Shown here: in pieces, positions 15,486 through 23,289 of the stretch | How the letters are laid out: each line of letters begins with the position of its first letter | Numbering within the stretch: position 1 is the first letter of the stretch | IMG/VR virus record: IMGVR_UViG_3300021963_000220 | Location: 1 to 44,654 of that record | Length of the DNA stretch: 44,654 nucleotides | Direction: 5' to 3' (one strand) | Source of the DNA: a virus | The notes under the pieces: model-generated | Told to the model about the DNA's origin: nothing | The model's database searches: none | The model's input: the letters and a program-made list of their open reading frames with translations, nothing else | Position numbers and translations under genes: made by a program

Positions 15486-16004
15486 ATGAAACACATTCAA
15501 TTATTCGAACAATTTATTAACGAAGCTAGAGCTGAAGTTAAATTAGGTAGAGTGACACCTAAAAACATAGATGAAAAGGCACAACAAGTGTTAGAAGTTT
15601 TACAAGACGCGGTTGGTAAAACTATCAACGGAGAAGAACTTAAAAAAATGGTTGGTAGAAACTGGGGAGGTCCAGGTGCAAGTAAAGGTCTTAAAAATGC
15701 TAAAATTGAAATTATTGCAGTTCACGTAGGACATAACAATAGCTATATTTCTATGCAATTTATATATAAGACTGATTCAGATTTATTCGATAACCACGCC
15801 GAAGGTAATCAAAAATTAAAAGATCTTGAAGGTTGGGCCAAAGTAGCAGACGGTATGCGTTCTATGAAAGCAATTGACGGTAGTAATAAAGAATATAAAA
15901 GCGATGCATCGCACCAAGTCAAAGAACTTGTATTTAATAGTTTAAGTCCTAAAAACTTAGAAAATGCATTATCTATTTTAAAATTAGGTGATATTATCCT
16001 ATAA
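15486..16004 (+). CDS. Putative packaged internal protein with capsid-targeting peptide
   Basis: The 172-residue protein begins MKHIQLFEQFINEARAEV. This closely matches the style of T4 internal-protein targeting peptides and carries a consensus cut site, INE|A, after residue 13. The same N-terminus, with small changes, starts the gene at 29205 (MKHIKLFEQFIDES). The mature part is mixed alpha/beta (KIEIIAVHVGHNNSYISMQFIY) with no recognised active site. I infer targeting to the head core, cleavage by the protease encoded at 43258, and injection with the DNA. The gene starts 30 bases after the large polyprotein-like gene. Confidence 0.65.
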   Translation: MKHIQLFEQFINEARAEVKLGRVTPKNIDEKAQQVLEVLQDAVGKTINGEELKKMVGRNWGGPGASKGLKNAKIEIIAVHVGHNNSYISMQFIYKTDSDLFDNHAEGNQKLKDLEGWAKVADGMRSMKAIDGSNKEYKSDASHQVKELVFNSLSPKNLENALSILKLGDIIL

Positions 16005-16018
16005 AATAAAACACAAAC

Positions 16019-16465
16019 ATGCCAGCAAAATCAAAAGCACAACAAAGATTAATGGGACTAGCTTATTCAGTTAAGCAGGGTTACATGGATATTGCTCAAG
16101 TCGGTGCAGAGTATAAAGATAAAGTTAAAGAACTTGTTAATTCAATGAGTATCGAACAACTTAAAGATTATGCTACTACGCCACATGAAGGTTTACCAGA
16201 CACTGTAGAATCAGACTCAAACGAATCTATGGGTTTTGCAACTGGTTCGAGCGGACCGCAATCTATTGGAATGCCAGGTATGGGTATGGGCAAAATAGCT
16301 TTGCCAGATTTAGGCACAGGTGCTGTTGGTTCTGGAGATAAACCATCCGGTAGAGGTGATGCCGATGATGAATACGAAAAAGAAAAGAAGAAGAAAAAGA
16401 AACGCGAGAAAAAGCTAGCGAAATCATACGAATCTTTTATTTTCGAAAAGTATGGAAAGCTTTAA
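16019..16465 (+). CDS. Small protein with MPAKSKAQQR N-terminus and lysine-rich tail
   Basis: The 148-residue protein begins MPAKSKAQQRLMGLAY, a start I recognise from small conserved phage and bacterial proteins of unknown function. A glycine/methionine-rich flexible middle (IGMPGMGMGKIALPDLG) follows, then a strongly charged segment ending in a run of lysines (about 121-136). The last residues, SYESFIFEKYGKL, resemble the FEQFIxE targeting peptides but lie at the C-terminus. It closes the cargo block and is followed by a strong terminator. A DNA-binding or packaged role is possible; nothing firmer can be said. Confidence 0.55.
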   Translation: MPAKSKAQQRLMGLAYSVKQGYMDIAQVGAEYKDKVKELVNSMSIEQLKDYATTPHEGLPDTVESDSNESMGFATGSSGPQSIGMPGMGMGKIALPDLGTGAVGSGDKPSGRGDADDEYEKEKKKKKKREKKLAKSYESFIFEKYGKL

Positions 16466-16480
16466 ATAAACAAATTAAAA

Positions 16481-16507
16481 AAACTCAGTATAAAAACTGA
16501 GTTTTTT
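16481..16507 (+). terminator. Rho-independent terminator closing the cargo block
   Basis: AAACTCAG (16481-16488) pairs with CTGAGTTT (16497-16504) around an eight-base loop. A-runs precede it and T-runs follow. Confidence 0.8.
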
Positions 16508-16520
16508 ATTTTATAAAGAT

Positions 16521-16763
16521 ATGGATATATTTAAAATATTTAAAGTAGATTATGAAAGGTGGTCGCATGCAGCTATTGATAAAATAATCAAATGCGTAGA
16601 TACTTCTAATACAGAAGAACATTTTGAAACTTGTAAAAGAATGATAGATCAATTCGTATTAGCTTCTGTTGTAAATTCTAATTTTAATGCAGATGAATTA
16701 CAAAGAATTACTAAATTAATAAACACATATTTAAATACTAAAAAAAGTCTAACCATCGGTTAG
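16521..16763 (+). CDS. Small helical protein of unknown function
   Basis: This 80-residue protein (MDIFKIFKVDYERWSH...) is predicted all-helical, with two cysteines and no recognised motif. It starts 14 bases after one terminator, and its stop codon lies inside the stem of the next, so it is a single-gene unit at the end of a transcript. Read-through of the upstream terminator or an unseen promoter must supply its mRNA. Confidence 0.55.
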   Translation: MDIFKIFKVDYERWSHAAIDKIIKCVDTSNTEEHFETCKRMIDQFVLASVVNSNFNADELQRITKLINTYLNTKKSLTIG

Positions 16764-16770
16764 ACTTTTT
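16742..16770. terminator. Bidirectional terminator between convergent genes
   Basis: A perfect 13-base stem, AAAAAGTCTAACC (16742-16754) with GGTTAGACTTTTT (16758-16770), encloses a three-base loop. It overlaps the stop of the plus-strand gene and lies four bases beyond the stop of the minus-strand gene, with A/T runs suited to both directions. Confidence 0.85.
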
Positions 16771-16773
16771 CAT

Positions 16774-16905
16774 TTAACGACCTTGTCCTCTATACTTTTT
16801 CTTGTAGTTTTTAGAGTGCTTGTTGTTAGATTGTTTCTTTGATGCTTTACCAGATTTTTTAGTCTTTTGAAAAGCGCCACCGTTTGGAGAAGAAGCTTTA
16901 GCCAT
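16774..16905 (-). CDS. Small basic GQGR-ending protein (only minus-strand gene)
   Basis: Read on the minus strand, this is a 43-residue, very basic protein, MAKASSPNGGAFQKTKKS at the start and NYKKKYRGQGR at the end. It is shorter than the usual gene-calling cutoff but well supported. It has a clean ATG, convergent placement against a perfect bidirectional terminator, and a composition unlike a chance frame. From memory, small basic proteins ending in (S)KNYKKxYxGQGR are widespread in Bacteroidota genomes with no assigned role, which would tie this phage to that host group. RNA or ribosome association is a guess based only on charge. No clear minus-strand promoter was found. Confidence 0.7.
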   Translation of the reverse strand: MAKASSPNGGAFQKTKKSGKASKKQSNNKHSKNYKKKYRGQGR

Positions 16906-16975
16906 TGGTTATCAATAGTTTATTTGAGTCGGTTATTCGACAAACTATTTATTAAAAAAGTTGCTAAAATATTTT

Positions 16976-17003
16976 TATATTTGAGATTTTTTTTGTATAT
17001 TTA
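16976..17003 (+). promoter_or_regulatory. Two Bacteroidota-type -7 boxes
   Basis: TATATTTG (16976-16983) is an exact TAnnTTTG box. TATATTTA (16996-17003) differs at the last base and sits 22 bases before the ATG at 17026, the same distance as in other leaders here. Neither has a clear TTG at -33. One of them probably starts the unit running into the modification cluster. Confidence 0.45.
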
Positions 17004-17025
17004 CTACATAATTAAAAGAAACAAA

Positions 17026-17289
17026 ATGAAACCATATACAATTTATTATTTACATTACAAAGATGAAATGTTATTAGTTCCAAACTGGAGCAATAAGTCT
17101 GATTTCGTTGCTTGTGTAATGGCTGAAGATGCTCAAATGGCCATAGATAAAGTAAAAGCATTTACATGTGGCTTTATTAAAGTTATGGGAGTTGCCTCAG
17201 GTAGAGAAGACTGGGTAAATGAAAATGGTCCAATCGACAATGGTAAAATTATGCCTTTAGGTGGTTGGCCAAAAACTGAAACAAATTAA
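17026..17289 (+). CDS. Small protein of unknown function
   Basis: The ATG at 17026 is chosen because the frame upstream runs through the promoter region. The leader AAAAGAAACAAA before it is typical of this phage. The 87-residue protein begins MKPYTIYYLHYKDEMLL, is mixed alpha/beta, and contains AEDAQMAIDKVKAF, a pattern of a small ferredoxin-like or regulator fold, but no family is recognised. It is the first gene of the unit that continues into the enzyme cluster. Confidence 0.55.
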   Translation: MKPYTIYYLHYKDEMLLVPNWSNKSDFVACVMAEDAQMAIDKVKAFTCGFIKVMGVASGREDWVNENGPIDNGKIMPLGGWPKTETN

Positions 17290-17321
17290 TTCGTATAAAT
17301 ATAATATCTAAAACATAATCT

Positions 17322-17621
17322 ATGAACATATTAGACCAAGCAAACAAGATTATTAATGAACGCTCTGAAGAAAAAGAACGTCAATATGGTCCATTTGAAG
17401 AAGGTATGCGCAGAGCCGCACAAATTGCCAGCGGTATGACTGGTAAAGATTTTTCTGGTAGTGACATGTATGCAGCTTTAGTTGCATTAAAATTAAGTCG
17501 TCACTCATACAACTACAAACAAGATAATTTATTAGATGCGGTAGCTTACTTAGGTGCTCTAGATAATTATGTTGAAAAATTCGGTTATAAAGACAGTGAA
17601 AAACCAGTTACGAATGAATAA
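17322..17621 (+). CDS. Phage protein resembling the DUF6378-type helical family
   Basis: The 99-residue helical protein has a recognisable order: an early ERQYGPFEEGMRRAAQIASG, then YAALVALKLSRHSYNYKQDNLL, then DAVAYLGALDNY. I associate this pattern (YG...; LKLxR...K.DN..D...Y) with a phage family named DUF6378. Its MazG-like arrangement of acidic and aromatic helices hints at nucleotide handling, but no activity is assigned. It overlaps the next gene by eight bases and so belongs to the same transcript as the enzyme cluster. Confidence 0.5.
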   Translation: MNILDQANKIINERSEEKERQYGPFEEGMRRAAQIASGMTGKDFSGSDMYAALVALKLSRHSYNYKQDNLLDAVAYLGALDNYVEKFGYKDSEKPVTNE

Positions 17622-18693
17622 TCAAGAGTTTAGTTATTTTACAGACTATGTTACTGACAAATCAGCTAAGATTGGTATTTCAGCTCTTGTTGGTAAATTA
17701 AGCCCTAAGATTAGTTCACATAAATCTGCGTGGTGTTTTATGATTGCCAATCAATTGACAAATGTTGGATTTGAAAGCGTAGATGTTATCACATCAAACG
17801 AAACTGATTGGAATAACTATGATGTTATCTTAATCGATCACGGTATGGAATTCAAAGGCAACTTTAATATTTTTGGAGGAGCTAATGATGATTTATACAA
17901 TCAAATAATCCGTATTAAGAGTAAAGTTAAGATGTATAGTTTACATCATGAGATGCCATGTATTGGTGCTTTAATTGAACAACGATTAAAAACAGGTACA
18001 GATTTATTTAAGACTTTAGAACAAGACATTGATTTGATCAAAGGTATTTGTGCCAATGATATTCCTAAAATAGATCATATTGAAAAAACAGACAAGCTTT
18101 GTTTTGGTGATAGTCACTCTTTTGGAATGTATCAAGCTGGTTACATGTGCCAAAGACATGACGGTTTGACAATGCACGGCGCTCTTAAAAGAGGATTAGA
18201 TTCTTACATTTATCCATGGATTAAAACACTAACATGTTACATGGGTAATATTGATGTTAGACATCACTTGATGAGACAAGCTAATCCTAAAAATGCAGTT
18301 GAGATCATGATGAAAAATTATGAGCAACAACTTAAAGCGTTACAAGAAAACGGAGTTAGTAATATTGAGTTGATCCATGTTTTACCAATAGAAAACGAAT
18401 CAAGAGTTTTGCCAAAGACTGGTTACTATAAAGACACTCCATTTTATGGCTCTTGGTTAGAACGTACTCAATTGTCTAAAGAAATCAATAACTATATTGA
18501 TGAAATGTGTAAACGAAATAATTGGAAAGTTTACAAACATTCAGATGTTTATTTTAATGATAAAGGCGAATTAACGTTTGATGTGATGGAACAACCAAAA
18601 TCTGTTCATATTTCTAGAGAATATTATAGATGGGACATGGCAGCAAATTGCCCAAACAAAAGATTAGAAAAGAAAACAATGTCCTTATTTTAG
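17614..18693 (+). CDS. SGNH/GDSL-hydrolase-like protein with C-terminal SLF tail
   Basis: The ATG at 17614 (MNNQEFSYFTDYV) is chosen over an in-frame one at 17569 because it overlaps the previous stop by only eight bases. The 359-residue protein has a Rossmann-like first half (VDVITSNETDWNNYDVILIDHG). It is followed by CFGDSHSFGMY, a GDS nucleophile motif of SGNH hydrolases, a strand IELIHVLPIE, and a late KSVHISREYY that could supply the catalytic histidine. Such enzymes often remove acyl groups from sugars or lipids. The end reads EKKTMSLF, similar to the polymerase tail, so clamp binding is possible. It heads the putative modification cluster; substrate is unknown. Confidence 0.5.
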   Translation: MNNQEFSYFTDYVTDKSAKIGISALVGKLSPKISSHKSAWCFMIANQLTNVGFESVDVITSNETDWNNYDVILIDHGMEFKGNFNIFGGANDDLYNQIIRIKSKVKMYSLHHEMPCIGALIEQRLKTGTDLFKTLEQDIDLIKGICANDIPKIDHIEKTDKLCFGDSHSFGMYQAGYMCQRHDGLTMHGALKRGLDSYIYPWIKTLTCYMGNIDVRHHLMRQANPKNAVEIMMKNYEQQLKALQENGVSNIELIHVLPIENESRVLPKTGYYKDTPFYGSWLERTQLSKEINNYIDEMCKRNNWKVYKHSDVYFNDKGELTFDVMEQPKSVHISREYYRWDMAANCPNKRLEKKTMSLF

Positions 18694-18711
18694 GATTTAA
18701 AACCAGTATTT

Positions 18712-18966
18712 ATGAAATATTTATATTTTTCTGCACCTTGGTGTGGCCCATGTAGAATGTTAGGACCAATTATGGAAAAGGTTAGTCAAAAATATGCAGT
18801 TGAAAAAATCAACGTAGACGAGAACGAAGAGTTATCAACACAATTTGGAATTAGAAGCGTGCCTACAGTTATTTTAGTAGATGAATCAAACGCAGAATTA
18901 GAACGTCTTGTTGGTGTAAAAGCCGAAGGAGACTATTACGATATTTTTGAAAAGCATAACGCGTAA
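18712..18966 (+). CDS. Thioredoxin
   Basis: The 84-residue thioredoxin fold protein has the active site WCGPCRM near residue 10 and the cis-proline motif SVPTVIL near residue 50. It lacks the first helix and strand of full thioredoxins, as small phage versions often do. It could supply electrons to the ribonucleotide reductase encoded at 26.4-29.0 kb, whose large subunit ends in a CxxC pair, or to an enzyme of the surrounding cluster. The stop shares one base with the next start (TAATG). Confidence 0.88.
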   Translation: MKYLYFSAPWCGPCRMLGPIMEKVSQKYAVEKINVDENEELSTQFGIRSVPTVILVDESNAELERLVGVKAEGDYYDIFEKHNA

Positions 18967-20189
18967 TGAAAATTCAAACTACAAGATATTACGACGAGTT
19001 TATAAGATACTTTGATCTTGCACAAAAGCAGCAAGATCTTTGTAATTTAGGAACAGTTGGATATATGGAAAGCAATATGGGCGATTCTTTAATGGAGCAC
19101 ATAGAACTTTATGATGTTGTTGAAAGAAAATATGCAGGTTTTTCTCAGATTGTAAACGATATTTTTTACGGCTGGACTCCAGAACATCCATATTGGGATA
19201 AAATGAAAGCTGGAATTCACACTTCACAAAGAGAAGAAGTTGCTAAAAACTGGACAGGAAAGCAAAAGATATTTGGATTAGAAGAATGGCTTTATCTTTT
19301 TATTCTACATAGAGTTACGGGTTCTGGAATTAATTATGCGACCAAACCTTCTGGTTATCATAACACGATTTTGTTTCATTTACATGAATGTGACACAATA
19401 GAAGATATGTGTGAAGTAATTAAATCACATCAAACTCCATTTTATACATCAGTTGGTTATCAATTTCCAGCCTTTCCAAAGCCACCAGAAAATCAAACTA
19501 ATGCAGAAGATTTATTTGTCGGTATGACAGGCTTTTCTAATGAAGTAACTTACACTTACAAAAGAGGCGGAGATTATTATCTTTGCGAATTTGCGCCAAG
19601 ATTAGCTAGAGAATTAGCAACATATTTAACAACTGGAGAAAAGAAACAACTTAGAGAATTAGGTGAATGGCTTTTTAAATGGAACTATGATAATGGTTTA
19701 AGAGCTTATAGATTTCAATATGCTGCAGTTATCGCAGACATAGCAGACTGGTACCCTGAATATGTTGTTAGAGAATCTATGTTTTATTATGGAACTAACG
19801 CAGTAGAATGTATCGGTTATTTAGCAGATCCTGAAGGTGGCAAAGGTAATAAAAAAGGAGAAGAATTCTTAGATGCGGTCATGACCAAGATCTACGCAGA
19901 TACAGGATCGCTGCCATATAACGCAGAAGATGTGGCCTGTGATTATATTAGATGGATCGAAAACTACTTAAGGCCAGGAAAAGATTACAACCACGTAAAC
20001 ATGGACACTGTTTGGAACAGTAGTACAATAAAAGACCATCCGTTTGGTAGACAAAAAGCCATGTTAGATTTAGGCATAGTTAAGACGTTTAATGGAATGA
20101 CTAGTCACCCATCAGATGATAAAATTTTAGTAGAAGCTGGTCTAACAGTAGATCAATATAAAGAAATGGTTAAAAAAATATACAAATAA
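18966..20189 (+). CDS. Helical protein, possibly amino-acid:DNA transferase (aGPT-PPlase)-like, copy 1
   Basis: This 407-residue, mostly helical protein contains LEEWLYLFILHRVTGSGINY (about 105-124) and NAEDVACDYIRWI (319-331). The latter aligns with NVEDKSCFFFKHI in the next gene, so the two are probably distant relatives: N-x-ED-x-x-C-x-(Y/F)-x-(K/R). I tentatively link both to the helical superfamily that joins amines or amino acids to phosphorylated hydroxymethyl-pyrimidines in hypermodified phage DNA (aGPT-PPlase/AADT). That rests on context and a short C-terminal motif remembered from the family. It overlaps neighbours on both sides by one base, which implies strict co-translation. Confidence 0.45.
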   Translation: MKIQTTRYYDEFIRYFDLAQKQQDLCNLGTVGYMESNMGDSLMEHIELYDVVERKYAGFSQIVNDIFYGWTPEHPYWDKMKAGIHTSQREEVAKNWTGKQKIFGLEEWLYLFILHRVTGSGINYATKPSGYHNTILFHLHECDTIEDMCEVIKSHQTPFYTSVGYQFPAFPKPPENQTNAEDLFVGMTGFSNEVTYTYKRGGDYYLCEFAPRLARELATYLTTGEKKQLRELGEWLFKWNYDNGLRAYRFQYAAVIADIADWYPEYVVRESMFYYGTNAVECIGYLADPEGGKGNKKGEEFLDAVMTKIYADTGSLPYNAEDVACDYIRWIENYLRPGKDYNHVNMDTVWNSSTIKDHPFGRQKAMLDLGIVKTFNGMTSHPSDDKILVEAGLTVDQYKEMVKKIYK

Positions 20190-21241
20190 TGAATACTCTA
20201 TTAGCAGAAGATTTTATAAGACCAGATGCTTGCGAATTACCAAAAGCAAAAAAGAAATATCAGCAGGCAGAATCTTTGTTTGAAGACGAAGGTGTTCATT
20301 ATACAAACATTGAATATCCAAATACGGCTGATGTTAAAATGAAAAATGGCAAGCCTATTGAATCTTGGATGAAAGATTGGACTCAAGAAGAACGTTTTGA
20401 TAAATTCTTTGAATTTTGCGAAGCCTTCGATAAAAGACAAGACAAATTATTAGCCGAAGATTATCAGATATTTTCACACAGATTACACTGGCATGAACAT
20501 CCTTTTTGCGATTTAATGAAAGATGTGACTGATCCAATGAAAAGACTTTGGTATACTTTGGTGTTTTCATTTACTAATGAGCATTGGGGAACTTTAACAA
20601 TGTTAATCAATGATGGCGAAGAAGCTCTTAAGAAACATTTTAAAGATAATAGACACGCACGCAATGATCTGTTTCAGATATACTATCCAAAGGGCACAGA
20701 TGTTAAGGAGTGGCTTCTATGGGGTCCAAAAAGAGCGGCAGAAAAAATGTCACACGTTCTAGAGAATTTAGACAGACCTTATACAATGATGGAGTTTGCT
20801 AAAATCATGGAGAAATATTTCAAAGAGGATCAAAACTTTAGAAGTCCTTTATATCCATGTAAAAATGCAGCTAGATATTTAGCCATGGCATATCCACATT
20901 TAATAGATCCAGAAACACCTTTATATGGCGGAACAGGACACTTTGATGGTATGCAACAAATTTTTAGTGGACCTAACGTTAACGGTAAAGTTAAGTATAC
21001 TATTGGCAAAAATGGCGAGTTTATTGCTGAGAATAAATATGCTGAGTTGTGGTTAGAACAGATGGAAACTTTGGTTAATCATCCTAAGAATCCTATGACA
21101 AGTCAGAAATGGCTTAACGTGGAGGATAAGTCATGTTTTTTTTTCAAACACATTGCAATTTCGCACGGTACTAAATCGCCAACAAAAAGAATACCTTACA
21201 CTTGGATATTTCCAGAATCATTTTCACTTAAAAAAGATTAA
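20189..21241 (+). CDS. Helical protein, possibly amino-acid:DNA transferase (aGPT-PPlase)-like, copy 2
   Basis: This 350-residue protein is the probable paralogue partner of the preceding gene, sharing N-x-ED-x-x-C-x-F-x-K (residues 310-320). Other notable segments are SHRLHWHEHPFCDLM (96-110), LYPCKNAARYLAMAYP (221-236), and a glycine-rich turn LYGGTGHFDGMQQIF (245-259), which could be a helix-hairpin-helix-like DNA contact. The C-terminus has conserved-looking SHGTKSPTKRIPYTWIFP. If the family link holds, having two copies suggests two successive base-modification steps or a heterodimer. The stop abuts the PLP-enzyme start directly. Confidence 0.45.
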   Translation: MNTLLAEDFIRPDACELPKAKKKYQQAESLFEDEGVHYTNIEYPNTADVKMKNGKPIESWMKDWTQEERFDKFFEFCEAFDKRQDKLLAEDYQIFSHRLHWHEHPFCDLMKDVTDPMKRLWYTLVFSFTNEHWGTLTMLINDGEEALKKHFKDNRHARNDLFQIYYPKGTDVKEWLLWGPKRAAEKMSHVLENLDRPYTMMEFAKIMEKYFKEDQNFRSPLYPCKNAARYLAMAYPHLIDPETPLYGGTGHFDGMQQIFSGPNVNGKVKYTIGKNGEFIAENKYAELWLEQMETLVNHPKNPMTSQKWLNVEDKSCFFFKHIAISHGTKSPTKRIPYTWIFPESFSLKKD

Positions 21242-22135
21242 ATGTCACACGATAATCATACAAAAAGTAGTTTTAATCAAGACTTAAATTTAGCTTACCC
21301 AAACAGAGATGCTTGGTTGGAATTAGCAGGAGATTGGCAAGATCCATTTCCAGCTCCTATTGTAAAAGAACATAATGGATTTAATGTAGTTAGAGAAGAT
21401 TTAATGGGCTTTGGTTCTAAGTGTCGCTTTGGCGATATTTTAGTTCAAAGTTGTCCATCAGATACTTTAGTTTATGTACAGCCAAGATACGGATTTGCTG
21501 GAATTTCTTTAGCTTATTTAGCTGAGAAATACAATAAAAAACTAGTTCTTTTTAGTCCAAGTCAAAAAGAAATTTCAGATCATCAAGCTATTTGTATTGA
21601 AAGAGGTGCAGATATGAAATTTCGTAGAATTGCAGCCATGCCAAATCTTAATAAGATTGCAGCTGATTGGGCCAAAGAAAACAATGGCTTTTTTATACCA
21701 CTTGGTTTAAGACACGAATTAGTTACAGCAGCCGCAGTTAAAGTAGCTTATGACATGGCACAAGTACATGGTGAACCTAAAGAAGTTTGGCATGCTATTT
21801 CAACTGGTGTTTTAGGTAGAGCTTTGCAAATTGCATGGCCTAATGCAGAATTTAATGGAGTTGCAGTAGCTAGAAATATCAAAGATGGCGAAAGAGGTAG
21901 AGCAACTATTTGGTCACATCCAAAAGAATTTAGCCAAAACGTAGCCGCTGAATTTGAACCACCATTTCCAAGTGCATTAAATTATGATGCTAAAGCTTGG
22001 GAATTAATGCTTAAAAATGGAAGTCCAGGAGCCTGGTTCTGGAATGTCGGTGGTAACCCTAAGCCAGAAAATGAAGATACTAAACAATCAATCAATGCCC
22101 AAAGAGAATGGGGCGAAATCATAGACGTAAAATAA
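21242..22135 (+). CDS. Fold-type II PLP-dependent enzyme (ACC deaminase/tryptophan synthase beta-like)
   Basis: The 297-residue protein has the landmarks of fold-type II PLP enzymes. VVREDLMGFGSKCRFGD (49-65) matches the KRDDL...GGNKxR region, making Lys60 the candidate PLP-binding lysine. YGFAGISLAYLAEKYNKKLVLF follows, like the family's GNHGxALAxAA segment. ISDHQAICIERGADMKFRR matches the ...ALGAEV segment, and FFIPLG comes later. These enzymes act on amino acids by elimination, deamination or replacement. PLP enzymes are known in phage thymine-hypermodification clusters, where they reshape the amino acid attached to the base. The gene directly follows the two transferase-like genes, which supports that role here. 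Confidence 0.65.
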   Translation: MSHDNHTKSSFNQDLNLAYPNRDAWLELAGDWQDPFPAPIVKEHNGFNVVREDLMGFGSKCRFGDILVQSCPSDTLVYVQPRYGFAGISLAYLAEKYNKKLVLFSPSQKEISDHQAICIERGADMKFRRIAAMPNLNKIAADWAKENNGFFIPLGLRHELVTAAAVKVAYDMAQVHGEPKEVWHAISTGVLGRALQIAWPNAEFNGVAVARNIKDGERGRATIWSHPKEFSQNVAAEFEPPFPSALNYDAKAWELMLKNGSPGAWFWNVGGNPKPENEDTKQSINAQREWGEIIDVK

Positions 22136-22140
22136 TAATT

Positions 22141-23289
22141 ATGAACAGACCAACATTAGCATTTGCAACCATGTGTAAAAACGAAGAACACGTCATAGGA
22201 CAAGTTCTTGATGCTGTTGCACCCTACATTGATTATCTTGTAGTTGCCGACAACGGTTCTACCGATAGAACATTAGAAATTGTCCAAGAATTTATGGATC
22301 GCACTGGAATTCCAGGAGAAATTCATAACGATGAATGGTTCGGTTTTGACAAGAATAAAAACATGATGATGGAATATGTACATGGTAAAACAGACTATGT
22401 ATTACACTTGGACGCTGATGATATTTTAGCAGGCGATTTTAGTTTTACCAACGATGATGCTGGTGAAGATGCATATCACATGACAATGAAACGTGGAACA
22501 GCAACTTATAAAGCAACCGTTATTTATAATAATAGATTGCATTGGAAATTCTGTGGAACAGCACACACAATAATCAAATGTATTGAGAGACCTCATTTTT
22601 CAACAGGAGATTTATCAACTAGAGGTTGGGTTATATGTGACCCCGTTGGTTCAAGAGCATTTGATCCTAAGAAATATTTTTATGATGCTGAAAGATTGAA
22701 AAAGCAATTCTTCGATACTTTGGTAGATGATCCAGATGGATTAAATCATAGATCAGCTTTCTACTGTGCACAGAGTTATATGGATTCTAACATGATGATA
22801 GAAGGTTTACAATGGAATAGGCTTTACACAAGATTAAAAGATACTTGGAGCGAAGAAAGATTTGAAGCACAAATGAGAATTTCAAGATGTTTGATGGCTA
22901 TACCAGATTCAGATCCAACTTTAATTGTTGATGAAATGAATAAGGCTATAGAAATTTCACCAGATAGAGCTGAACCGTATTTTTATTTAGGTACTTATTT
23001 AAATAAAATAGGAAATCACGAATTGGCTTATGACTATTTGAAAAAAGCTAAAGACATCTCTTTAAAATATGCACAAAGTAAATATTTATTATTTGTAACA
23101 TCTAATTGTTATGGTAAATATGTCAATGATGAATTATCAGTTGCTTGTTTTTGGACTAATAGAGTTGAAGAAGGAGTTAAATTAATTAATCAAATTATTA
23201 ATGATCCTGACTTTGAACATGCTAAGCCAAGACTTATTGACAATTTAAATCATTTTAAAAATTTAGAAGCAAAATTACAAGATGCTTAA
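22141..23289 (+). CDS. GT-A family 2 glycosyltransferase with C-terminal TPR-like repeats
   Basis: The ATG at 22141 follows the PLP gene by five bases. The 383-residue protein opens with LAFATMCKNEEHVIGQVLDA and VVADNGSTDRTLEIV, the nucleotide-sugar site of GT2 enzymes, followed by LHLDADDIL (the DxD metal site, Asp91-Asp93). Residues about 270-330 look like TPR helices (EPYFYLGTYLNKIGNHELAY). This GT2-plus-TPR design is common for protein- or glycan-modifying transferases. With a UDP-galactopyranose mutase gene overlapping its end by eight bases, UDP-galactofuranose is a plausible donor. The acceptor could be modified DNA, a virion protein or a host glycan. Confidence 0.82.
   Translation: MNRPTLAFATMCKNEEHVIGQVLDAVAPYIDYLVVADNGSTDRTLEIVQEFMDRTGIPGEIHNDEWFGFDKNKNMMMEYVHGKTDYVLHLDADDILAGDFSFTNDDAGEDAYHMTMKRGTATYKATVIYNNRLHWKFCGTAHTIIKCIERPHFSTGDLSTRGWVICDPVGSRAFDPKKYFYDAERLKKQFFDTLVDDPDGLNHRSAFYCAQSYMDSNMMIEGLQWNRLYTRLKDTWSEERFEAQMRISRCLMAIPDSDPTLIVDEMNKAIEISPDRAEPYFYLGTYLNKIGNHELAYDYLKKAKDISLKYAQSKYLLFVTSNCYGKYVNDELSVACFWTNRVEEGVKLINQIINDPDFEHAKPRLIDNLNHFKNLEAKLQDA

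Noticed and set aside
16867-17025. N-terminal extension of the 87-residue protein
   Set aside because: It runs through the promoter region and across the minus-strand gene start. The ATG at 17026 has the usual A-rich leader.
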